Part shown: one piece after another, positions 45,040 to 57,777 of the stretch | How the letters are laid out: the number at the start of each line of letters is the position of its first letter | Numbering within the stretch: position 1 is the first letter of the stretch | Assembly (NCBI GenBank): GCA_963931995.1 | Contig: OZ008368.1 | Location: 131,671,024-131,735,023, forward strand | Reading direction: 5' to 3' | From: Phaonia tiefii | Lineage: Eukaryota; Arthropoda; Insecta; Diptera; Muscidae | DNA: 64,000 nt | Notes under the pieces: generated by a model | Database searches by the model: none | The model's input: the letters and a program-made list of their open reading frames with translations, nothing else | What the model was told of the DNA's origin: nothing | Position numbers and translations under genes: made by a program

Positions 45040-48000
45040 GTGACCCGGTAAGTTAAAAGGGACCTATGCTCAGAAAATAAGTTTTGAAGAAAAACGACTT
45101 TGAAGTTAAAAAGTTGATTTTGATGCGCCTGAACGCTTTTATGGGTTGAAACTTGTTACTCGGGGGTTTTCGGGGTCGCTGATTACGAATCTGGTATTAG
45201 ATTTTGAAAATTCAAAATGGCGGATCCAATATGGCGGATGATTTTGTTATGATATTGGATTTACTTGGAACTTGTTACTCGGGGGGTTTTCGGGGTCGCT
45301 GATTACGAATCTGGTATTAGATTTTGAAAATTCAAAATGGCGGATCCAATATGGCGGATGATTTTGTTATGATATTGGATTTACTTGAAACTTGTTACTC
45401 GGGGGTTTTCGGGGTCGCTGATTACGAATCTGGTATTAGATTTTGAAAATTCAAACTGGCGGATCCAATACGGCGGACTATTTTTGTTATATTATTGGAT
45501 TTGTTTGGAAAATTCTAAAAAATAAAATTAATATTACCTTTGAATGTTAGTTATTGGCAAAATTAGTTTTTTCGAATTGTAAAAATAGCATTCTTTTAAG
45601 GAGTAGGCTTTGATTTAAATGTTTTTGAAATATACAGGAGGAAGAATTTGGAACTTTTGTCAGTTCTATTGTGATTTTGAAGTGTGAAAAAATTGAAAAT
45701 AGTAGGAAGTTTTGTTTCAAAAGTGTGCGAACTATATTATTAACTCTTTTACTGCGCTCTACGTTATCTACTCATTTCAAGATCGGGTTTTTATGTTTCG
45801 AAATTCTATTTATTGGTAAAATGTGTTCAGAATATGAGTTTAAAAAAGCGGAAAGACTGTATTTGTGTGAAAATGAAAACAATTCGGAACATGATGTTAG
45901 TGCTGTCAGTGATACAGATGATTTCAGTTCAAATACCAATTTTTTAACAGATACTTTGAACATTGAGTGTGAATTATCCCTTCAAGATATACAGGAAGAA
46001 GAAGTTGTATGTACATTTTTTGAAGATCCTTGTTGCAACAAAAGATGTAATTTTTTAATACCACGAGATATGATCATGCAATCAAGCAATAATATTTTAG
46101 AGTTAGAGAAAAATCAGCAAGATCTAATAATATTGAGCAAAATTGAAGCCGGTAAACCGACTAGTGCATTGGATAAAGCTTATGAAAGCATGATATGCCA
46201 CAAATTGCCTATCTGTCGTACGTTGTTTCTATTTTTGTACGCCTGTGGAATAAAACGATATAAAGCTTTATTAAATCACATTAATGATTACGGTGTCGTG
46301 GAACGAATTCATGGAAAAACTAATAAAGCCAGTTCTAACCCATTAGCGATGCTACAAGATGAAATATCTAAAATAATAGAATTTATAAAGTCTGTTGCTT
46401 ATCGTCTGGCTGTTCCATTACCAGGAAGGCTTCCAAAATTTAAGGACTACAGTGTCATGAAATTACCATCCAGTGAAACAAAGTCATCAATCTATCGAAT
46501 ATATATTGCGGCACTCGATGCAGAAGAACGAAAAGCAAGTGTTAGAACATTTCAGAACATTTGGAATAAGTATGTACCGTATGTTACTGTGATGAAAACG
46601 TCTGACGATCTCTGTGATGTGTGTCGAGGTAAAATAATTTTTTTTTTCGTTAAAATTTATAACTAGATAATAAACGAATTAATCTTTTTTTTTTGTAGAG
46701 GTAACTGATTGGCGATTTCAGAATTGTAAAATTGTACCTATCAAGTACGGGAACAGAAGTTGAACGCATTTGTAGACCATCTCGATAAAGCTAGAAATCA
46801 AAGAGCGTATTATAAAGCTTTTTGTGAAAACAGTGATCAAACAGTAAAAGTAATATCTTTTGATTTTGCGTAAACGGTTCACTATCCTGTTAGCCCACAA
46901 CAGCCTGCAAGCGCTTATTTTAAAGCAAAACGAAAATGTGCAGTATTTGGAATTACAAATGAAAAAGAAAAAGTACAGGTATGTGGTTTTAAATTGTTAT
47001 AAAATCTATCAAAATAATTGCATAGTAAATTTCCAAATTTAAATTGCCAACGTTTTTTCTCTTTTAGTTCAATTATTTGATTGATGAAAAAGATGACATG
47101 GGAGGAGGTCCGAATTGCGTCATTAGCTGCCTTCATCACTATCTCAACACATTAAATACTATCGGAACTCTGGTGTTATTCAGTGATAATTGCGTAGGAC
47201 AAAATAATAATAATTCCGTTCATGGATACCTGATGTGGCGAGTAGCCAAAGGACTACAAAAAAAATATCATACAATTTTCTTCTAACTGGGCATACCAAA
47301 TTCTCAACAGACAGGTACTTTGGTGTATTTAAATCGAAGTATGCTGTAAGTAACATTGACACTCATAGAGATTTGATACAATGTGTAACTGATTCATCTC
47401 CTTCCGGTTGTAATATACCTGTTTCTGCAGAAAATATAGTTTGGTGCGACTGGGTTAGCTATTTAAAAAAATTTTACAAACCAATGGTTGGAATCACGAA
47501 GTTTCATCATTTCGTAATTTCTTCGGAAGCTTTAGAAGCGAAACAGTTTTCAGACAGTCATGAAACAACTAGATTTCAACTCGTGTTACAACCTGTAAAT
47601 GATTTAATGCCGAACATTATAACTCCACAGGGTTTATCTTTGGAAAGACAGTTGTATCTGTTTAAAAATATTCGGGACTTAGTTTCTGACATCAAAAAAG
47701 TCGACGATGTAGCACCACAACCAAAACAAATTTTGTCTCAAAAAAAAAATTAAGATGAAAAATTGGTAGATGTAGGAATGAAAAGAAGAAATGTTAATTC
47801 AGAATCAAAAGTGAAATCGAAGAAAAGAATATGTACGAATAAGAATTAGTTTTAGTTATGTTATTGTTTTTAGTTTAAGTATTTTAAGTTATTGTTTTTT
47901 TTTTTGATTTTTAAAATAAATAGTGAAGTTTTAAATCTGCTGTTCGTTTCATTAAAAACATCGGATATTTATCTATTATAATCATACATCTTAAATTTTC

Positions 48001-48274
48001 AATAGCTATCCCGAAAATTTTGTAAAAAACTAGTCCGCCAAATTGGATCTGCCATTTTGAATTTTAAAAATCCGACTTTAAATTCATAATCAGCGAACAC
48101 AAAAGCCTTTGAGGAACGATTTTTTAATTTGAAGCTAATTTTTGCCAAAACTAATGCAGCTAGAAAGCTGTTGTTTGTTGCATTAGAAAGTGCGTGTTGT
48201 CTACTATACGAATCACCAAAAAAGTAAAAATCGATTTTTTCGACCCATAGGTCCCTTTTAACTTACCGGGTCAC
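45040..48274 (+). mobile_element. DUF7869-type transposon, copy 2
   Basis: Same structure as copy 1, 3235 bp, with identical inverted ends and AT flanks because it was copied as part of the tandem unit rather than by transposition. Confidence 0.85.
45821..47753 (+). pseudogene. Transposase-like gene, copy 2, broken
   Basis: Exons correspond to 45821-46628, 46746-46978 and 47068-47753. In exon 2, CAA of DFAQ is TAA at 46871-46873, two residues after the putative catalytic Asp. In exon 3 the A-run near 47258-47265 has eight A instead of nine, shifting the frame (the downstream part is open as 47235-47753). Other changes include E to G in DMGEGPN and D to N near residue 301. The acceptor pyrimidine tract before exon 2 reads GTAGAG instead of GTACAG. 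Confidence 0.8.
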
Positions 48275-48439
48275 ATATATTAAATACATTGAACAAAAAA
48301 CTGCTATATATATAAAAAAAAATTATAATATCTATTTCGAGTTAAAAAAAAGAAAAACAGGTTAAAATTATATACCATCGGAATCATTATTTCCATTTAC
48401 ATCATCATTTTCTTTTGTATTTGAAATCAAAATTTACAT

Positions 48440-49308
48440 TGCATCCTTTGAGAAGGGCTTGATTACTTTTGCACGTTTATTCCTGCTACAACTTATTAAG
48501 CGATCAGATGTTAACAAAAGTCTATTTAATATATCTTCATTGCAATGTATTCTACTAAATTTCCGAGCAAAATCTGTGCGATATTTTTGTAAATGCTTAT
48601 TCCTAGCCTCCGATACCTACTCCGATAGTTGTTCAATTGGCAGAATGGCTAGTTAAATAACTTCGGCCCCATGCATTAAGATTTTATGAACTGTGGGTGA
48701 CATGAGATGCCACCTATACAACTCTACATAAATTTTTGCTGTTGTTTGGGCAAACGAATCGAATTTTTCATGGTCAATGTTGAAACCACTTGACAAAACC
48801 TCTGATATTGTATTAAATCGTTTAATCAACGATATGTCAATACCAGTGATCCTAGAAGAAGATTCTGGGTCATCGAAAAATCTTCTGGATGTATGGCCAT
48901 CGTTACTGTTTCCGAAGCCGGCTTTTAGAATGTAAATTAGCAACCCCATTTCTTCCCTGAAACTTTGTTGTATCAGCTCTTTGGGTTCCTTTACAAGTTG
49001 TTGCACACCTTGGCGTCGACCATTATCAAGAGCAAGGTGTGTTTTATTTTAAACCCTTGTTCGATATTTTCTGTTTGTTTGAGGTATTTTTCTTGGTTTT
49101 CAATGAATGAATGATATGAATGATCTTTGGTTATATCTTTCGTCCCATGAACAAAACGGGCCCGAATAGGTCGACAAAAACTCACTGATGAGAGTACAGG
49201 ATTCTGCCACGCGTTCTTCTATGTTTCACCATCAATAGAAACAATCAACCTCACTGGCACTAAGGAACTTAGGAACATATTTGCATCATTATGGAGTCTG
49301 TCCACAAA
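48440..49308 (-). pseudogene. Transib-like transposase, C-terminal part, unit 2
   Basis: Frames 49185-48991 and 49006-48653 are the same as in unit 1, with the same stops, so the gene was dead before triplication. It starts at the unit junction, without the N-terminal half. Confidence 0.7.
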
Positions 49309-50657
49309 CTCGAGACTGCCTCGTTGAATTAATAAAAAATAAATATTGAAAATATTTGAAAGTGATTTGAAGTTTCATTGAAAATAATTTGAAGTGGAAA
49401 TAGATTTCCTGAAAATATTGAAGAACACGGAAGATTATAATTCTGAAAAGAATACTTCTACCGATTCGACATATATTTATTTACTGCCATACACTGAACG
49501 GAAAAGCATCGTCACAGGGATGAAAATCTTCATCACCCCAACAACTTTCGTCATCGAAAGTGAGCTAACGTACAGTTTCATTCCCGCTACGAAAATGTGT
49601 TCAGCAACTGCAAATTGTTCGTCACTGCGATGAACGTATGGTTGTTGCTGCAATGAATTTCATTCATTATTGCAACGAATTTGTTCCGTTGCTGGAATGA
49701 ATTTGCTTCATTGTTGCAATGAATAAGTATCGTTCTGAAGTTGCTTCATTGCTGCAATGAATGTGTTTCATTACAGCAATGAATTTGTTTCGTTGCTGCT
49801 ATGAACTTTTTTCATTACTGAAATAATTTTGTTTCATTCCCGCAATGATTGTGTTGAAGTGTGTGAAATTATTTATGGTTTATTGTACATAAAACACTCT
49901 TAGTATTACGTTACAAGTGTTTTGATAATTTTTTTGAATTTTTGTTTCGACAATGGTCTGAATTTGCTAAATATATTACATCCATTCCATTCGTCGGGAG
50001 AACGTTTATGGTAGTCGAGAGGTTGGGTGTTATTGTGGCCGTTGTATTCAGGTCCTGCAATTAAAAACTAACATGAGGAATTTATTATTAAGATTTCTAT
50101 TTAAGATATGTACATATCTAATTATGTCAGTACTTACCATTGACATAAGCGCTACTCCTGTATGGGTTTCATCACAGCTATTGATCTATGTTCAAAATTT
50201 TCTTTAACATAGAACCACATCATTGTTTCTTAAATTATGCAATTGTTGTTGTGTTGAGGGTTCTCTCATTCAATTGTAGCGCCTCATCTCCCCGTAATTA
50301 AGCCATTGATCGCTCTGTAAGGATTTTCTTCAATTGCTGTTGCTTTATTTCAACCATATTTGTTAGAATTTCCAATGGAGTCAGTTAAGTTGTTGTTTTT
50401 TATAGTCGTCTTATTTGAATCACTTTGCTTCTTTGACTTCTTCGTTTTCATTGACTTCGAATCCAAATACCAATACAACGAAGCAAGCACGACCAAATTA
50501 TGGATAAACACGAACATTTTGTTACGATTTGTACCGTCGCACAGAGGAGTATTGGACTCAGAAATCCGGTCAAAATGAGTTATTGGGGTTTTCTTCATTG
50601 TTATGAAGTGAAACACGATAAAAAAAATAATTTTCAAGTATATATTTATGCATATAT

Positions 50658-53600
50658 GTGACCCGGTAAGTTAAAAGGGACCTATGCTCAGAAAATAAGT
50701 TTTGAAGAAAAACGATTTTGAAGTTAAAAAGTTGATTTTGATGCGCCTGAACGCTTTTATGGGTTGAAACTTGTTACTCGGGGGTTTTCGGGGTCGCTGA
50801 TTACGAATCTGGTATTAGATTTTGAAAATTCAAAATGGCGGATCCAATATGGCGGATGATTTTGTTATGATATTGGATTTACTTGAAACTTGTTACTCGG
50901 GGGTTTTCGGGGTCGCTGATTACGAATCTGGTATTAGATTTTGAAAATTCAAACTGGCGGATCCAATACGGCGGACTATTTTTGTTATATTATTGGATTT
51001 GTTTGGAAAATTCTAAAAAATAAAATTAATATTACCTTTGAATGTTAGTTATTGGCAAAATTAGTTTTTTCGAATTGTAAAAATAGCATTCTTTTAAGGA
51101 GTAGGCTTTGATTTAAATGTTTTTGAAATATACAGGAGGAAGAATTTGGAACTTTTGTCAGTTCTATTGTGATTTTGAAGTGTGAAAAAATTGAAAATAG
51201 TAGGAAGTTTTGTTTCAAAAGTGTGCGAACTATATTATTAACTCTTTTACTGCGCTCTACGTTATCTACTCATTTCAAGATCGGGTTTTTATGTTTCGAA
51301 ATTCTATTTATTGGTAAAATGTGTTCAGAATATGAGTTTAAAAAAGCGGAATGACTGTATTTGTGTGAAAATGAAAACAATTCGGAACATGATGTTAGTG
51401 CTGTCAGTGATACAGATGATTTCAGTTCAAATACCAATTTTTTAACAGATACTTTGAACATTGAGTGTGAATTATCCCTTCAAGATATACAGGAAGAAGA
51501 AGTTGTATGTACATTTTTTGAAGATCCTTGTTGCAACAAAAGATGTAATTTTTTAATACCACGAGATATGATCATGCAATCAAGCAATAATATTTTAGAG
51601 TTAGAGAAAAATCAGCAATATCTAATAATATTGAGCAAAATTGAAGCCGGTAAACCGACTAGTGCATTGGATAAAGCTTATGAAAGCATGATATGCCACA
51701 AATTGCCTATCTGTCGTACGTTGTTTCTATTTTTGTACGCCTGTGGAATAAAACGATATAAAGCTTTATTAAATCACATTAATGATTACGGTGTCGTGGA
51801 ACGAATTCATGGAAAAACTAATAAAGCCAGTTCTAACCCATTAGCGATGCTACAAGATGAAATATCTAAAATAATAGAATTTATAAAGTCTGTTGCTTAT
51901 CGTCTGGCTGTTCCATTACCAGGAAGGCTTCCAAAATTTAAGGACTACAGTGTCATGAAATTACCATCCAGTGAAACAAAGTCATCAATCTATCGAATAT
52001 ATATTGCGGCACTCGATGCAGAAGAACGAAAAGCAAGTGTTAGAACATTTCAGAACATTTGGAATAAGTATGTACCGTATGTTACTGTGATGAAAACGTC
52101 TGACGATCTCTGTGATGTGTGTCGAGGTAAAATAATTTTTTTTTTCGTTAAAATTTATAACTAGATAATAAACGAATTAATCTTTTTTTTTTTGTACAGG
52201 TAACTGATTGGCGATTTCAGAATTGTAAAATTGTACCTATCAAGTACGGGAACAGAAGTTGAACGCATTTGTAGACCATCTCGATAAAGCTAGAAATCAA
52301 AGAGCGTATTATAAAGCTTTTTGTGAAAACAGTGATCAAACAGTAAAAGTAATATCTTTTCATTTTGCGCAAACGGTTCACTATCCTGTTAGCCCACAAC
52401 AGCCTGCAAGCGCTTATTTTAAAGCAAAACGAAAATGTGCAGTATTTGGAATTACAAATGAAAAAGAAAAAGTACAGGTATGTGGTTTTAAATTGTTATA
52501 AAATCTATCAAAATAATTGCATAGTAAATTTCCAAATTTAAATTGCCAACGTTTTTTCTCTTTTAGTTCAATTATTTGATTGATGAAAAAGATGACATGG
52601 GAGAAGGTCCGAATTGCGTCATTAGCTGCCTTCATCACTATCTCAACACATTAAATACTATCGGAACTCTGGTGTTATTCAGTGATAATTGCGTAGGACA
52701 AAATAATAATAATTCCGTTCATGGATACCTGATGTGGCGAGTAGCCAAAGGACTACAAAAAAAATATCATACAATTTTCTTCTAACTGGGCATACCAAAT
52801 TCTCAACAGACAGGTACTTTGGTGTATTTAAATCGAAGTATGCTGTAAGTAACATCGACACTCATAGAGATTTGATACAATGTGTAACTGATTCATCTCC
52901 TTCCGGTTGTAATATACCTGTTTCTGCAGAAAATATAGTTTGGTGCGACTGGGTTAGCTATTTAAAAAAATTTTACAAACCAATGGTTGGAATCACGAAG
53001 TTTCATCATTTCGTAATTTCTTCGGAAGCTTTAGAAGCGAAACAGTTTTCAGACAGTCATGAAACAACTAGATTTCAACTCGTGTTACAACCTGTAAATG
53101 ATTTAATGCCGAACATTATAACTCCACAGGGTTTATCTTTGGAAAGACAGTTGTATCTGTTTAAAAATATTCGGGACTTAGTTTCTGACATCAAAAAAGT
53201 CGACGATGTAGCACCACAACCAAAACAAATTTTGTCTCAAAAAAAAAATTAAGATGAAAAATTGGTAGATGTAGGAATGAAAAGAAGAAATGTTAATTCA
53301 GAATCAAAAGTGAAATCGAAGAAAAGAATATGTACGAATAAGAATTAGTTTTAGTTATGTTATTGTTTTTAGTTTAAGTATTTTAAGTTATTGTTTTTTT
53401 TTTTGATTTTTAAAATAAATAGTGAAGTTTTAAATCTGCTGTTCGTTTCATTAAAAACATCGGATATTTATCTATTATAATCATACATCTTAAATTTTCA
53501 ATAGCTATCCCGAAAATTTTGTAAAAAACTAGTCCGCCAAATTGGATCTGCCATTTTGAATTTTAAAAATCCGACTTTAAATTCATAATCAGCGAACACA

Positions 53601-53773
53601 AAAGCCTTTGAGGAACGATTTTTTAATTTGAAGCTAATTTTTGCCAAAACTAATGCAGCTAGAAAGCTGTTGTTTGTTGCATTAGAAAGTGCGTGTTGTC
53701 TACTATACGAATCACCAAAAAAGTAAAAATCGATTTTTTCGACCCATAGGTCCCTTTTAACTTACCGGGTCAC
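50658..53773 (+). mobile_element. DUF7869-type transposon, copy 3
   Basis: 3116 bp, shorter by one 119-bp subterminal repeat than copies 1 and 2. Inverted ends are unchanged. Confidence 0.85.
51319..53252 (+). pseudogene. Transposase-like gene, copy 3, broken
   Basis: Exons correspond to 51319-52126, 52245-52477 and 52567-53252. An AGA to TGA change at 51352-51354 stops it after about 11 codons. At 52361-52363 the putative catalytic Asp309 codon GAT is CAT (His). The eight-A frameshift near 52757-52764 is shared with copy 2. A D to Y change lies in the NQQDL block. Confidence 0.8.
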
Positions 53774-53938
53774 ATATATTAAATACATTGAACAAAAAAC
53801 TGCTATATATATAAAAAAAAATTATAATATCTATTTCGAGTTAAAAAAAAGAAAAACAGGTTAAAATTATATACCATCGGAATCATTACTTCCATTTACA
53901 TCATCATTTTCTTTTGTATTTGAAATCAAAATTTACAT

Positions 53939-55380
53939 TGCATCCTTTGAGAAGGGCTTGATTACTTTTGCACGTTTATTCCTGCTACAACTTATTAAGC
54001 GATCAGATGTTAACAAAAGTCTATTTAATATATCTTGATTGCAATGTATTCTACTAAATTTCCGAGCAAAATCTGTGCGATATTTTTGTAAATGCTTATT
54101 CCTAGCCTCCGATACCTACTCCGATAGTTGTTCAATTGGCAGAATGGCTAGTTAAATAACTTCGGCCCCATGCATTAAGATTTTATGAACTGTGGGTGAC
54201 ATGAGATGCCACCTATACAACTCTACATAAATTTTTGCTGTTGTTTGGGCAAACGAATCGAATTTTTCATGGTCAATGTTGAAACCACTTGACAAAACCT
54301 CTGATATTGTATTAAATCGTTTAATCAACGATATGTCAATACCAGTGATCCTAGAAGAAGATTCTGGGTCATCGAAAAATCTTCTGGATGTATGGCCATC
54401 GTTACTGTTTCCGAAGCCGGCTTTTAGAATGTAAATTAGCAACCCCATTTCTTCCCTGAAACTTTGTTGTATCAGCTCTTTGGGTTCCTTTACAAGTTGT
54501 TGCACACCTTGGCGTCGACCATTATCAAGAGCAAGGTGTGTTTTATTTTAAACCCTTGTTCGATATTTTCTGTTTGTTTGAGGTATTTTTCTTGGTTTTC
54601 AATGAATGAATGATATGAATGATCTTTGGTTATATCTTTCGTCCCATGAACAAAACGGGCCCGAATAGGTCGACAAAAACTCACTGACGAGAGTACAGGA
54701 TTCTGCCACGCGTTCTTCTATGTTTCACCATCAATAGAAACAATCAACCTCACTGGCACTAAGGAACTTAGGAACATATTTGCATCATTATGGAGTCTGT
54801 CCACAAACTTTTGCTTGAACTGTGACTGATGGGATCCATCACAGCGCGATTTCGAAATCAAAATCAGATTTTCTTTTTCAGTTTCCGATAAAATCTCCAC
54901 AACATTACTTAAGTAATCGATCAAACGCAAAGCTGTATGGTTCAATAAAGCTTGAAGGTCGACTTCAAAACTTGTTTCCGCAACTTTAGTCGATTGTTCT
55001 TTCGGGTAACACTCCTTTTTGGCCTTTGAATGACAGAGTAGCAAATATCTTTCCTCTCGCGTTGGATCAGTTCCCGTTGTCTTCGTGTGAAGTCACCTTC
55101 TACGAACAATGCCAATGCTTCTTGTGGCGTGTATTTCTATATCATCTGACCCTTCTTGGTTGACGAAATGATTTTTCGAATTTTGGTAGCTTTTGTGGGA
55201 GTTGCCGTGATCTCTTTCAAAACTTCCGGAAGTGCCGTGACTTACACGTGCAGCGAAGGTCAACATGTACCTGGTCCCGTAAATTTTTTGTTTTTCTCCG
55301 CTTACTCCTTTCACTTAATTTTTGGACCACGTTAGCAGCTCAATTAATGCTTTGAGCCAATTTGCGTTCTTATCTAAGAA
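53939..55380 (-). pseudogene. Transib-like (RAG1-like) transposase, longest remnant
   Basis: From right to left: broken N-terminal frames (55314-55093), then 55044-54718 with AKKECYPKEQS, EVDLQALLNHTALRL, RCDGSHQSQFKQKF (likely first catalytic Asp), SSLVPVRLIVS. Next are 54684-54490 with CRPIRARFVHGT and MVDAKVCN (likely second Asp), 54505-54152 with NDGHTSRRFF and HKILMHGAEVI, and finally the SEARNK block near 54100. This motif order is that of Transib transposase, the relative of the RAG1 core. At least four frameshifts or stops are present. A CACTGAA-ended foldback lies directly upstream; codons seem to resume past it near 56905-56960. Confidence 0.72.
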
Positions 55381-56904
55381 CACTGAAAGAAAAACGCTTC
55401 ATAGCATCAATGAATGGGTGACATTAATGGATTTACATTGATGCAATGAAAAGTTTCTTTGATTCTATGAAATGTTACATTACTTCAATGAACTACTTCA
55501 TTGCTGCAGTTTTTGAATTTGTGGACCGGCATTAATGCTAAGAAACCTTTTACATTGATGGAATGAAGTATATTTTTCATGTAAATATGGGAAACTATAG
55601 AAAAAAATTACAGACATTTTATCGACATTGTAAAGTAGAATCTATTAAATAGGCCATCCTATGCATTACACACATTTTATTGAATTTTAAAATATTTTTT
55701 CTAAAAATGTACAATTTCATTAATTTTGAACGATTCATTAATTTGGTTAAAGGATAATATGTAGGTACGCTTTGTATAAATGTGTGTATTTATGTATGTA
55801 TGTACAGTAGTTATGCCAATTTATGAGTGCCAGTATGAGATAAGGAATAAAATAGAAAAAATAAAATGCTGAAATGCAGAATCCCGCGCCATTTAAGAAA
55901 AATCGAAATCGAGCCAACATTTTTTTGTCGGCCGGACCTATGGGGACACACAAGGTCCAATAATTTCCCAAAAATCAAAAAATTCCGAAATCCAAAATTT
56001 GCAACAGAGATATTCCTCTCCCTGGCCCCGTCCCAGAAAACTAACAATCACCGAAAAAAATCGTGCTCAAAAAGCCCGAACTTTGGAGGCCCATAACTCC
56101 TAAAATAGGGATTCCCTCTAACTTTTGCATTTTAAATATTTTGCTTAGAATCGGGTGTTCTAACCCCCCCCCAACATATTTTTTCGCCCCAATCTGGCCA
56201 TTTTTGGACCCTATGGGCCCATAGGTCCGGCCGACAAAAAATTGGTTTTTGAAATCCTCTTATTTTGCTCGATTTCCGTTTTTTTTAAACGGCGCGGGGG
56301 GGATAATTTTTTCCAAATAATTTACATGATTGTGTGGCAAAAGTTAAAATTGCATTCAGTTACGGAAACTGTCTTATACCATCAATGAAACATATTCATA
56401 CCTTCAATGAAGCCGGTTCATACCGTCAATGAAACCTGTTCATACTATCAATGAAACCTATTCATACCAACAATGAAACTTGTTCATACCATCAATGAAA
56501 CGTGTTATACCATCAATGAAATATGTGCATACAATCAATGAAACATATTCAGAACTTCAATGAAACATGTGCATACCATCAATGAAACTTGTTCATTTCA
56601 TTAATGAAACATGCTCATAGCATCAATGAAACATGTTCATAGCATCATCATTACATCAATGACTATATTTCATTACATCAATGAAACGGTTTATAATATC
56701 AATGTAACATATTTCTTTAATACAATGATAATGTTTCATTCCGGTTAGAAAGTTTACATTAATTTCAGGTCTATGGAACATTTTTCGTTTAATGTAACAT
56801 TGTTCATAGCATTAATGAAGCCAGACATTGGCTCAAAAACAATGACACTTTTCATTGATGCAATGTAAGAATTCATTAATGGTATGAAGGTTTTTCTTTC
56901 AGTG
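55381..56904. mobile_element. CACTGAA-ended foldback element (non-autonomous)
   Basis: The ends CACTGAAAGAAAAACGCTTC and, reversed from 56904, CACTGAAAGAAAAACCTTC give inverted repeats flanked by AA on both sides. Both subterminal zones are arrays of CAATGAA-type units (right side from about 56370: CATCAATGAAACATGTTCAT, roughly 28-bp spacing, some 18 copies). It has no gene. The ends resemble CACTGAACGG at 38293, so it may be moved by a Transib-like enzyme. Confidence 0.8.
55884..56303. repeat. GC-rich imperfect palindrome inside the foldback element
   Basis: The left arm has GCGCCATTTAAGAAAAATCG and GTCGGCCGGACCTATGGG (about 55886-55945). The right arm has, reversed, GCGCCGTTTAAAAAAAACGG and GTCGGCCGGACCTATGGG (about 56213-56297). 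This is probably a separate small inserted element of about 420 bp. Confidence 0.8.
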
Positions 56905-57473
56905 AACCTGTTCTCTATGCTGTGAGATTATGCCCACTTTTTCTTGAAGCTGGTCTTAAAAAACCTCAGAAAACAACTTAAAACGCTCTTTTCTCCAACT
57001 GGGCATGATGTGCTTCCATAAAAACAAACTTTTTTTCTGGTTATTTTCCTTTAAACTCTTTCATCACCGCTTAGTAGGCTACATGAAACTAGCATTTTTA
57101 GTGTCATTACATTCAATTTGTGAATTATGCCTCCAATACTCAAGAATGACTAAAAGAAGATTACGCCATACGCATGTTACGACGTAGGTGGGCCGTGAGT
57201 AGGGTTACCGAATTTATTTAATTTGTGAAAATTATATTTTCTGAAGAAAATTGTAAATATTTTTGGAAATTTTGCAACCCTAAAATGAAAATATCTTTTT
57301 CAGTTGTCAAAAAACTCATATTATTTTTTATTGTAAATCGTTAATTTTGCATTCATTTTTATAAAATATCAATTTGGATATTACTTAAAAAATAATAAAG
57401 ATTCTGTGAAGTGTGTTAAAAGGTCCTAACTCTAGGAAATCCTTAGAAAAAAAGAATGAAAAAAATTGTAAAC
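56905..57473. other. Spacer between the foldback element and the P element gene
   Basis: The first 60 bp may be coding sequence of the Transib N-terminus on the minus strand. No P element terminal repeat was recognised. The rest is AT-rich with no signal. Confidence 0.35.
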
Positions 57474-57777
57474 ATGAGGTGTGCAGTGGGCAACTGTGTA
57501 CAAAGCAGCAGTAAAAAAACAAGTGAGAAATAGTGTAAAAACTACAAACTCGCGTTTTACTGAAATTGTATTAATTTTTCTACTCTAGCTGTATACTTTT
57601 ACCGTTTTCCAAAAAATGAAGCACAAAGGAAACTTTTTATAAAGTTTTGCAACCGATTCAAACCAATCAATGAAAAACACGAAAGAATTTGTGCTTTACA
57701 TTTTAAACAGGATGATTTTGAAAGAAATGTTAAATTTGAAATGTATAAGTGACCAAAAGTCTTTACTGATTATTATG

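Larger units (their letters stand above)
38110..54807 (+). repeat. Direct tandem triplication of a 5.5-5.6 kb unit
   Basis: Unit 1 is 38110-43690, unit 2 is 43691-49308 and unit 3 is 49309-54807 (5581, 5618 and 5499 bp). The two internal junctions are identical: CTGTCCACAAA joined to CTCGAGACTGCC. The outer sequences at 38101-38111 and 54801-54810 share only CT at the breakpoints, so the duplication formed with 2-bp microhomology. Units 2 and 3 share variants absent from unit 1 (a 37-bp net insertion at about 44572, an A-run of 8 instead of 9). Unit 3 lacks one 119-bp minisatellite copy. Sequence identity is above 99% by eye. Confidence 0.92.

Noticed and set aside
45040..53773. Three independent transposition events of the DUF7869-type element
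   Set aside because: All three copies have the same flanks and lie within identical larger units, so they were copied by tandem duplication.
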